Source: an uncultured Clostridia bacterium | Lineage (GTDB): Bacteria > Bacillota > Clostridia > Christensenellales > Aristaeellaceae | Length of the DNA: 6,739 nt | Direction of reading: 5' to 3' | NCBI GenBank assembly: GCA_946410395.1 | Contig: CAMKAE010000123.1 | Span: 1 to 6,739, forward strand | Shown: positions 1 through 4,979 of the stretch, piece after piece | Numbering within the stretch: the stretch's first letter is position 1 | Layout: each line of letters opens with the position of its first letter | Notes under the pieces: model-generated | What the model saw: the letters and a program-made list of their open reading frames with translations, nothing else | Database searches by the model: none | What the model was told of the DNA's origin: nothing | Program-made: the position numbers and the translations under genes

Positions 1-647
1 CCTGTGATCCGGATGTGCAGGCGCACATCGTCGACTGGCCCATGGCGTCGCTGCGCCTGCTGGGCAACAAGCCGGAGAAGCTGATCGCGGAGGCCGAGCG
101 CATCCTGCAGGCCTGGCGGGGCTGGAGCGACCCGGCCTGCGAGATCTATGCCCAGACAGACGGAACGCCCCATAACACCATCACGCCGATCCTGCGCCTG
201 CTGCCCGACGGCATGTATCAGCTGACCCTGGTGCTGCGCAACAGCCGCACCAGCGAGGAGCATCCCCTGGGCATCTTCCACCCTCACGCGCCGCTGCACC
301 ACATCAAGAAAGAAAACATCGGCCTGATCGAGGTGATGGGCCTGTTCATTCTGCCGGGGCGGCTGAAGACGGAGCTCGCGCAGCTGGAGGCGTACCTCTG
401 CGGGGAGAAGCCCATGACTCGCCCGGCCGCGGACGATCCGGCCGAGAAGCACTTCGACTGGCTGCAGGAGATCGTCTCCCGGCACGGCCTGTGCAAATCG
501 CGGGAGGAGGCGGCGCAGACGCTCCGGGAGGAGACCGCCGCGGTCTGTGCGCAGGTCCTGGCGGACGCGGGCGTATACAAGCGGGACGAAGCCGGCCTGC
601 AGGGCATGCTGCGCTTTGTGAAATCGCTCGGTTACGAGCAAGCATGA
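1..647 (+). CDS. galT: UDP-glucose--hexose-1-phosphate uridylyltransferase, class II (3' part, 5' end outside window)
   Basis: Transfers UMP between UDP-glucose and galactose 1-phosphate in the cytoplasmic Leloir pathway. The reading frame is open from base 3 and gives 214 residues up to the TGA at 645-647. Seen here: HNTITPI (from base 171), then VLRNSRTSEEHP and a block containing FHPH, HHIKKENIGLIEVMG and LPGRL (about 276-365). These are hallmarks of the C-terminal domain of the Firmicutes-type class II enzyme, not the class I E. coli type. Family members are near 490-500 residues, so over half the protein, including the N-terminal HxH catalytic region, lies to the left. A GTG at base 15 is internal and should not be taken as the start, because the family-like sequence continues upstream of it. 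The gene is followed directly by a strong terminator, so it is the last gene of its operon. A galK neighbour upstream would be usual but cannot be seen. Confidence 0.94.
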   Translation, partial: CDPDVQAHIVDWPMASLRLLGNKPEKLIAEAERILQAWRGWSDPACEIYAQTDGTPHNTITPILRLLPDGMYQLTLVLRNSRTSEEHPLGIFHPHAPLHHIKKENIGLIEVMGLFILPGRLKTELAQLEAYLCGEKPMTRPAADDPAEKHFDWLQEIVSRHGLCKSREEAAQTLREETAAVCAQVLADAGVYKRDEAGLQGMLRFVKSLGYEQA

Positions 648-656
648 CGACAAAAC

Positions 657-701
657 AGAGAACGGCGCCGGGTGCGATCATGCCCGGTGCCGTTCTCTTT
701 T
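657..701. terminator. Bidirectional intrinsic terminator between galT and the beta-helix gene
   Basis: A 16-base arm (657-672) and its partner (683-698) pair completely apart from one G:U, around a 10-base loop. A short T run follows on the plus strand (698-701). Read on the minus strand, the same hairpin is followed by GTTTTG. The two flanking genes converge, so one hairpin probably ends both transcripts. Stem length and GC content make this a confident call; no experiment was available. Confidence 0.93.
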
Positions 702-709
702 GATCTGCA

Positions 710-1972
710 TCAGTGCCCGCGTCCGCCGCGGCCTCCGCCCTGACCGCCGGAACCACCTTCCCAGTCGCTGCTCGGGCCGCCGAAGCTGCCTCCCCAGTCG
801 CCGCTCGGGCCGCCGAAGCTACCGCCGCGGCCGCCTCCCCAGCCGCCGCCCATCATCTGATTGGGGAGCGAGCTGACCTGCTGACCGTTACAGATGACGG
901 TGCCGCCGTTGATCACGCCCGTGCCGTCATAGTCGAAGGTGGACATGCCGTTGACCTGGACCGTTCCGCCGTTGATGACGATATCGCCGTTGGAATCGAT
1001 GCCGTCGGTGTCGCCCTGGCCCATCGTGATGGCGATGTCGCCGCCGTTGATTTCCACGACAGGGGTGTAGGAAGACGACTTCCAGGCCGCATTGATCCCG
1101 TCGTCCCGTGCGCTGATCACGATGGTGCCGTCGTTGATCCGGATGACGGTGCCCTCGATGCCCTCGGCGGCGGTGACAGTGATGCTGCCGCCGTCTATCT
1201 GCACGACGGAGGAGGCGTGGATGCCGTCGTCGGTGGCGGTGATGTCCAGGGTGCCGCCGCCGATGTAGACATAGCCGAGGGTGCCGTCCTCCTCGTTCTC
1301 GGCGTGCAGCCCGTCGGTGCCGGCCTTCAGGGTCAGGCTGCCGCCGGCGATCCGGATGGAATCATTGGCCTCAAAGCATTTGGAGGATGCCGTGACGGTG
1401 TACGTGCCGCCGGTGACCTTCAGGTCGTCCTTGGACACGATGCCGTTGTCGGTGGAGGCAATGGTCAGCGCGGCGGTGCCGTTGAGGGTCAGGTCGCAGC
1501 GGGAGAAGATGACGCCGTCGGTGTTGACGCTGCCGTCCGCCCGGAAGCTTCCGGTCACACTGAGCGTACTGTCCGCGCTCACGGTAATGAACACTTTATC
1601 CGCGTTCTGCACATAGATGCAGGGGAAGTCCGTGTTGGTGACGCTCAGGCCGTCCAGCACCAGCTGCACCTTGTCGTCATCCCCGGCGTTCACATACATG
1701 GTGCAATTCTCGGCGGTCCCCGAGAGCACATACACGCCGGCTTCCGTAATCGTCAGATCTGCGCCGCCGGTCACCGTGAGGCGCTGGGCGTTGGCGAGAT
1801 CCGGCGTCTGGCTGAGGTCCCGGTTAGAGAACAGATCATTGGCGCTCAGAACAGCGGTGCTTTCCGAAGCAGTGGCGGCGCTTGCGCGATTCAGGCCGAA
1901 AAAGGATACACAGAAGATCATCGCGGCTGCCAGCGCAGCCAGGGCGATCCGGGTCATCCTGCGTTTCATCAT
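710..1972 (-). CDS. Secreted carbohydrate-binding beta-helix protein, Cthe_2159 family (PF14262-like), glycine-rich tail
   Basis: 420 residues, probably exported and polysaccharide-binding. Residues 1-33 form a signal peptide: MMKRRMTR, a hydrophobic core to about residue 27, and an ASA-type cleavage site. No convincing lipobox is seen. Residues about 65-365 are short repeated beta rungs rich in INGGT/IDGGS turns, with recurrent acidic DG motifs: TDGLHA (219-224), DDGIHA (248-253), DDGINA (290-295) and TDGI (322-325). This pattern matches the Cthe_2159 family, whose Clostridium thermocellum founder is a right-handed parallel beta-helix related to polysaccharide lyases that binds cellulose and pectin-like polymers; the acidic turns suggest calcium sites. 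Residues 374-420 are a Gly/Arg/Trp-rich tail with an 11-residue repeat. AAAGGAG (1982-1988) lies 9 bases before the ATG at 1972; ATG 1969 is an alternative. Family members often sit beside CotH or VTC-type polyphosphate polymerase genes, neither of which is here. Ligand and enzymatic activity are unknown. Confidence 0.86.
   Translation of the reverse strand: MMKRRMTRIALAALAAAMIFCVSFFGLNRASAATASESTAVLSANDLFSNRDLSQTPDLANAQRLTVTGGADLTITEAGVYVLSGTAENCTMYVNAGDDDKVQLVLDGLSVTNTDFPCIYVQNADKVFITVSADSTLSVTGSFRADGSVNTDGVIFSRCDLTLNGTAALTIASTDNGIVSKDDLKVTGGTYTVTASSKCFEANDSIRIAGGSLTLKAGTDGLHAENEEDGTLGYVYIGGGTLDITATDDGIHASSVVQIDGGSITVTAAEGIEGTVIRINDGTIVISARDDGINAAWKSSSYTPVVEINGGDIAITMGQGDTDGIDSNGDIVINGGTVQVNGMSTFDYDGTGVINGGTVICNGQQVSSLPNQMMGGGWGGGRGGSFGGPSGDWGGSFGGPSSDWEGGSGGQGGGRGGRGH
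761..823 (-). repeat. 33-bp tandem repeat encoding an 11-residue Gly-rich unit
   Basis: Bases 761-790 and 794-823 are identical at 28 of 30 positions with a 33-base period. Read on the minus strand they encode two copies of GGSFGGPS(G/S)DW in the C-terminal tail of the beta-helix protein. The unit is in frame, so copy number could change without breaking the gene. Confidence 0.88.
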
Positions 1973-1988
1973 TGTTTATCGCTCCTTT

Positions 1989-1999
1989 CCCGTAACGGG
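1989..1999 (-). promoter_or_regulatory. Small hairpin next to the ribosome binding site of the beta-helix gene
   Basis: CCCGTAACGGG forms a perfect 4-bp inverted repeat with a 3-base loop, ending directly beside the AAAGGAG ribosome binding site (1982-1988) on the minus-strand transcript. It could modulate ribosome access or pair alternatively with the larger GC-rich repeat just upstream. Function is inferred only from position. Confidence 0.35.
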
Positions 2000-2002
2000 T
2001 TT

Positions 2003-2035
2003 GTGCCCCGGTACAATCCTGTTATACCGGGGCAC
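2003..2035 (-). promoter_or_regulatory. Perfect 11-bp inverted repeat enclosing a candidate -10 box, upstream of the beta-helix gene
   Basis: Arms GTGCCCCGGTA (2003-2013) and TACCGGGGCAC (2025-2035) are exact reverse complements around an 11-base loop. On the minus strand TATAAC (2021-2026) is a plausible -10 box straddling the loop and one arm; transcription would then start near 2014 and leave a leader of about 40 bases. No good -35 hexamer sits 16-18 bases upstream, so the promoter may need an activator or may not be real. The repeat could be an operator, or an RNA hairpin if transcripts enter from glucokinase. No T run follows on either strand, so it is a poor terminator. Confidence 0.55.
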
Positions 2036-2039
2036 TTCG

Positions 2040-2071
2040 ACAAACCGATGATGCAATTTTGACGGTTTTGT
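2040..2071. repeat. Imperfect inverted repeat downstream of glucokinase
   Basis: ACAAACCG (2040-2047) and CGGTTTTGT (2063-2071) are reverse complements apart from one extra T, with a 15-base loop. It lies between the glucokinase stop and the GC-rich repeat at 2003-2035. It could slow transcription or stabilise the 3' end of the glucokinase message. It lacks the T run of an ordinary terminator, so no firm role is claimed. Confidence 0.4.
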
Positions 2072-2099
2072 GAAAAGTAGAGGCCGAAAATCTGATGGC

Positions 2100-3041
2100 T
2101 CAGCCGAGCATGGCCGCGCCGATGATGCCGGCGTCGGAGCCCAGGCGGGCCAGCTCGATCCGGGGCAGCGGCAGGGACTTGAACAGGGCGTATTTCGGCG
2201 TCTCCTCGCGCACCGCGTCGAGCAGGAAATCGCCCGCCTTGCTGACACCGCCGCCCAGGACGATGACCTCCGGATCCAGGATCGCGGTGATGGAGTTGAT
2301 GGCCTGCGCCAGATAGCACACATAGCGGCGGAAGACCTTCTGGCCGATGGCGTCGCCGTTGCGGGCGGCGGCGAAGACCATTTTGGCGTTGATGCGCTCG
2401 GGCTTGCCGCCGCACAGGGCCATGATCTCGCTGTCGGGGTGGGTGGCCAGCAGCTCCCTCGCCATGCGGATGATGGCGGTGGCGGAGCAGTAGCGCTCCA
2501 GGCAGCCGCGGTTGCCGCAGGTGCAGGGCTCGCCGTCCAGCTCCAGGGTCATGTGGCCGATCTCGCTGCCGACGCCGTGCGCGCCGCTCCAGACCTTGCC
2601 GTTGATCACGATGCCGCCGCCCACGCCGGTGCCCAGGGTGATGAACACGCTGGAGGAGGTACCGGCGCTGACGCCTGCGACGCTCTCGGCCAGGCCGGCC
2701 ACGGTGGCGTCGTTGTCGATGTAGATGGGCTTGTTGATGTGCTTCTGGAATTCCGTGCGGAAGGGCACGTCATGCCAGCCCAGGTTGGTGCAGAAGGGGA
2801 TGACGCCGGTGGCCTGGTTGGCGACGCCGGGCACGCCCGCGCCGATGGATTCCAGCTCGTCCAGGCTGTGTCCGCTGCGGGTCAGGGTGTCCAGGCAGCA
2901 GGCCGCCATCTGGGCGATCTGCTCGTCAAAGGGCAGATCGGTCCGGGTGACCACTTCACCCTTCTGCAGGATGTTTCCGAGACGGTCCACCACGCCGATC
3001 TGAATGCCGGTGCCGCCCACGTCGATGCCGATGCGAACCAT
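2100..3041 (-). CDS. glcK: ROK-family glucokinase
   Basis: Phosphorylates glucose with ATP to glucose 6-phosphate in the cytoplasm. 313 residues, the usual length for ROK sugar kinases. Seen: N-terminal phosphate loop IGIDVGGTG (4-12); IDNDATVAGLAE with the likely catalytic base D111; the glycine-rich ITLGTGVGGG (135-143); and the ROK zinc site made of H163 in EIGHMT with C173, C175 and C180 in CTCGNRGCLE. A C-terminal VLGGGVS block (261-267) is also typical. The ATG at 3041 is chosen because AAAGGAGG lies 8 bases upstream and the protein then begins MVRIGIDVGG, as in the family; the ATG at 3089 would overlap hprK and add 16 unrelated residues. It follows hprK by 37 bases on the same strand, so the two are probably co-transcribed. 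Glucose specificity is inferred from overall similarity; N-acetylmannosamine or fructose kinases share these motifs. Confidence 0.92.
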   Translation of the reverse strand: MVRIGIDVGGTGIQIGVVDRLGNILQKGEVVTRTDLPFDEQIAQMAACCLDTLTRSGHSLDELESIGAGVPGVANQATGVIPFCTNLGWHDVPFRTEFQKHINKPIYIDNDATVAGLAESVAGVSAGTSSSVFITLGTGVGGGIVINGKVWSGAHGVGSEIGHMTLELDGEPCTCGNRGCLERYCSATAIIRMARELLATHPDSEIMALCGGKPERINAKMVFAAARNGDAIGQKVFRRYVCYLAQAINSITAILDPEVIVLGGGVSKAGDFLLDAVREETPKYALFKSLPLPRIELARLGSDAGIIGAAMLG

Positions 3042-3078
3042 GCTTGTATCCTCCTTTGTTCTCATGCCGAGATTGGGT

Positions 3079-4026
3079 TCATGCCTCATATGTGTCGGAG
3101 CTGTCCTCGCGGGAGCGCTGCGCGATCATCTCGTTCAGGCGGCGGTCCAGTTCCTGCGCCGCGTTGTAGCCGAACTTTTTCAGGGAAAGGTTGCGCGCGG
3201 CCACCTCGATGATGATGGCCATGTTGCGCCCGGGGCGGACCGGGGTCAGCTGCTGGGGGACCCGGACGCCCAGAATGGTGACATAATCCTCCTGCAGGCC
3301 CAGCCGGTCATAGGCCTTTCCTTCCACCCAGGGCTCGAGCTTGATCACCAGGTCGATGGATTTGCGCAGCGCGACCGCGCCGACGCCGAACATGGCCCGG
3401 ATGTCGATGATGCCGATGCCGCGGATCTCCATGAAGTGCCGCACCATCTCCGGACACTCGCCGGTCAGGCGGTTTTCGTTGACGCGGCAGATGTCCACCA
3501 CGTCGTCGGCGACCAACTGATGTCCGCGCTTGACCAGCTCCAGGGCGGTCTCGCTCTTGCCGACGCCGCTCTCGCCGGTGATCAGCACGCCCATGCCGTA
3601 TACATCCAGCAGCACGCCGTGCTGCATCACATGGGGCGCCAGGCAGCGGCTGAGGTAATTGATGGCCGCGAGGGAGAAGGCGGTGGTGGTCTGCGCGGTG
3701 CTGTACACAGCCACATTATGCGCCTTGGATACCGCGATCAGATCAGCCGGCGGCTTCATGCCCCGGCAGCAGATAATGCAGGGAATGTCATAGGAAAAGT
3801 AGCGCGTCAGCATTTCTGCGCGGTTTTCCGGGGCGAGCGAGTCCAGATAGGCCATCTCGACCTTGCCGATCACCTGAGGCCGTTCCCAGGCGAAAAAGTC
3901 AAAGAAGCCCGTGAACTGCATGCCGGGCCGATTCAGGTCGGGCGATGGGATGTCCCACTCGGTCCGGGTGGAGGGCGAGAGCACGGACAGGTGCAGATTC
4001 CGGGCGAAATCTTCGGCTTTGATCAT
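3079..4026 (-). CDS. hprK: HPr kinase/phosphorylase
   Basis: Bifunctional sensor enzyme that phosphorylates HPr (and Crh where present) on Ser46 when glycolytic intermediates are high and removes the phosphate when they are low, controlling CcpA-dependent catabolite repression in low-GC Gram-positive relatives. 315 residues, normal for the family. The N-terminal domain covers about 1-130. The C-terminal kinase domain carries H136 in QHGVLLDVYG, Walker A GESGVGKS (151-158), the acidic VADD (172-175), the HprK signature EIRGIGIIDIRAMFG (200-214) and TPVRPGRN (261-268). All the expected motifs are intact. The start ATG overlaps the HAD stop as ATGA, with GGAGG 10 bases upstream, so translation is probably coupled. 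Glucokinase follows. No HPr (ptsH) or ccpA gene lies in the window. Confidence 0.97.
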   Translation of the reverse strand: MIKAEDFARNLHLSVLSPSTRTEWDIPSPDLNRPGMQFTGFFDFFAWERPQVIGKVEMAYLDSLAPENRAEMLTRYFSYDIPCIICCRGMKPPADLIAVSKAHNVAVYSTAQTTTAFSLAAINYLSRCLAPHVMQHGVLLDVYGMGVLITGESGVGKSETALELVKRGHQLVADDVVDICRVNENRLTGECPEMVRHFMEIRGIGIIDIRAMFGVGAVALRKSIDLVIKLEPWVEGKAYDRLGLQEDYVTILGVRVPQQLTPVRPGRNMAIIIEVAARNLSLKKFGYNAAQELDRRLNEMIAQRSREDSSDTYEA

Positions 4027-4835
4027 GGGCAGCCATCCTCCGTGAGCACATGGGTCTGAATGAAGCGGGCCGGGCCGTCCTCGCTGTTGCGGCCGCAAGT
4101 GAAACGAACCTGTGCGCGGACATCCTCCCGGGCGTTGGCGACCGCCACGCCGAAGCCGGTGGCCTGCAGCATACTCAGGTCGTTCAGGCTGTCGCCGAAG
4201 GCCAGGCAAGCCGATACATCAAAGCCCAGCAGATCGGCGCAGCCCGCCAGCGCGTTGCCCTTGGTGGCCTCGGGCGGGTTGAATTCCAGAAACCAGGGCT
4301 TCGAGCAGGTGATCGAAGCGCGGCCTTCAAAGCGTTGCCTGGCCTCGGTAAGCATACCGGCGATCTTTTCCTCCGAGTCCACCACCAGGACCTTGGGTGT
4401 GGGATGCCCGGCAATGAAGGCTTCCAGATCCGGCGTGTAACAGCCGGTGAGCAGCGATGCTGCCGAATAAACCGAGGCAAACTCGTTTTCGATCATATAA
4501 TAGAACCGGGAGCCGAAATAGGTGTGGGCGTAGCACTGCTTTTCCCGCGCATAAGCGATGATGTCCAGGGCGACTGCATCAGGGAAGTCGAAGCGCCGGA
4601 GCACTTCGTGGCGAGGGCTCCAGATTTCGGCGCCGTTGCAGGCAATGTAGGCGTCCACGCAGCCCAGCTGGTCCACAAAGGGCCGCATGCTGTCCCTCGC
4701 CCTGCCGCTGGCCGGGATGATGCGAATTCCCCGGGCCGCGGCCCGGCGAAGTGTCTCCACGGTAAAGTCCGACAGCGTCCGGTCGTCCAGCAGCATGGTA
4801 TCGTCCAGATCAAAGGCAATGGCAGATACTTTCAA
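4023..4835 (-). CDS. Cof-type HAD-IIB family sugar-phosphate/nucleotide phosphatase, TTG start
   Basis: Cytoplasmic Mg-dependent phosphatase of the haloacid dehalogenase superfamily; members usually act on sugar phosphates, FMN or similar small substrates. 270 residues, the usual Cof length. Motif I FDLDDT gives nucleophile D9 and acid/base D11. Motif II is PASGR (S43), motif III lysine K192 lies in ATKGNAL, and motif IV is GDSLND (214-219). The region between about 85 and 185 is the C2 cap that sets substrate choice. The start is TTG at 4835, with AGGAGG (4845-4850) 9 bases upstream and a protein beginning MKVSAIAFDLDDT. An ATG at 4907 would add 24 residues but lies upstream of the likely promoter at 4860-4868. 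It is first in the operon with hprK and glucokinase, which suggests, but does not prove, a sugar-phosphate substrate. Confidence 0.93.
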   Translation of the reverse strand: MKVSAIAFDLDDTMLLDDRTLSDFTVETLRRAAARGIRIIPASGRARDSMRPFVDQLGCVDAYIACNGAEIWSPRHEVLRRFDFPDAVALDIIAYAREKQCYAHTYFGSRFYYMIENEFASVYSAASLLTGCYTPDLEAFIAGHPTPKVLVVDSEEKIAGMLTEARQRFEGRASITCSKPWFLEFNPPEATKGNALAGCADLLGFDVSACLAFGDSLNDLSMLQATGFGVAVANAREDVRAQVRFTCGRNSEDGPARFIQTHVLTEDGCP

Positions 4836-4844
4836 AGCGTGTCT

Positions 4845-4850
4845 CCTCCT
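4845..4850 (-). promoter_or_regulatory. Ribosome binding site that sets the TTG start of the HAD gene
   Basis: AGGAGG on the minus strand, 9 bases before the TTG at 4835. No ATG or GTG lies in frame at a suitable distance, so this site decides the start. Confidence 0.85.
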
Positions 4851-4859
4851 GACGCTTCC

Positions 4860-4868
4860 ATTATAACA
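4860..4868 (-). promoter_or_regulatory. Extended -10 promoter of the HAD-hprK-glcK operon
   Basis: TGTTATAAT on the minus strand is a perfect TATAAT (4860-4865) with the TGn extension. Transcription would start near 4853, giving a leader of about 18 bases that contains little more than the ribosome binding site. The hexamer 17 bases upstream (TAGCAT) is a poor -35, as is common for extended -10 promoters. Confidence 0.75.
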
Positions 4869-4937
4869 GAAAGCCGCGGGATATGCTATATATTTTTTCA
4901 AATCCACGGCTTTTCAGAAAAACCGGGATGTGCTATA
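4867..4937. repeat. Two near-identical promoter-like direct repeats between divergent genes
   Basis: Bases 4867-4890 and 4915-4937 align with one gap. Both begin CAGAAA and both end in CGGGATRTGCTATA (4877-4890 and 4924-4937), which differ at one of 14 positions; the cores are 47 bases apart. Each core contains TGCTATA, an extended -10-like sequence facing the SGNH gene, and each is enclosed by inverted arms: AAAGCCG/CGGCTTT around the left copy and CCGGGA/TCCCGG around the right one. This suggests a duplicated promoter or operator. Confidence 0.7.
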
Positions 4938-4939
4938 CT
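4911..4939 (+). promoter_or_regulatory. Likely promoter of the SGNH hydrolase gene
   Basis: TGCTATACT (4931-4939) gives an extended -10 box, TATACT, 17 bases after TTTTCA (4911-4916), a partial -35. Transcription would start near 4946. The -10 lies inside the inverted repeat CCGGGA (4923-4928) / TCCCGG (4942-4947), a natural place for a repressor. CGGAA/TTCCG (4945-4956) adds a second short inverted repeat at the expected start of the transcript. Confidence 0.7.
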
Positions 4940-4979
4940 CTTCCCGGAATTTTCCGAAAAAGGATAAGGAGGCGGTTGA

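Noticed and set aside
2003..2035. The palindrome as an intrinsic terminator for glucokinase
   Set aside because: The stem is strong, but no T run follows on the minus strand (AAACCCG follows) or on the plus strand (TTCGAC follows).
713..2062. A 449-codon plus-strand frame, longer than the beta-helix gene on the other strand
   Set aside because: Its product is a low-complexity string rich in Ala, Gly, Val, Asp and His with no recognisable domain, the usual antisense shadow of a GC-rich gene. The minus-strand frame has a signal peptide, ribosome binding site and family motifs.
3042..3089. ATG at 3089 as the start of glucokinase
   Set aside because: It would overlap the end of hprK and add 16 residues before the conserved MVRIGIDVGGTG; the ATG at 3041 has AAAGGAGG at ideal spacing.
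4836..4907. ATG at 4907 as the start of the HAD phosphatase
   Set aside because: The 24 extra residues do not look like the family, no ribosome binding site precedes that ATG, and the likely -10 box lies inside this stretch.
2070..4967. Long plus-strand frames at 2070-3212, 3004-4059 and 4050-4967
   Set aside because: They lie antisense to glucokinase, hprK and the HAD gene, whose motifs are complete. Their products are compositionally biased, run across gene boundaries and overlap each other.
4836..4979. A CcpA-type cre site in the divergent promoter region, suggested by the hprK context
   Set aside because: No stretch close to the WTGNAARCGNWWWCA-like consensus was found by eye; the inverted repeats here are CCGGGA/TCCCGG type.
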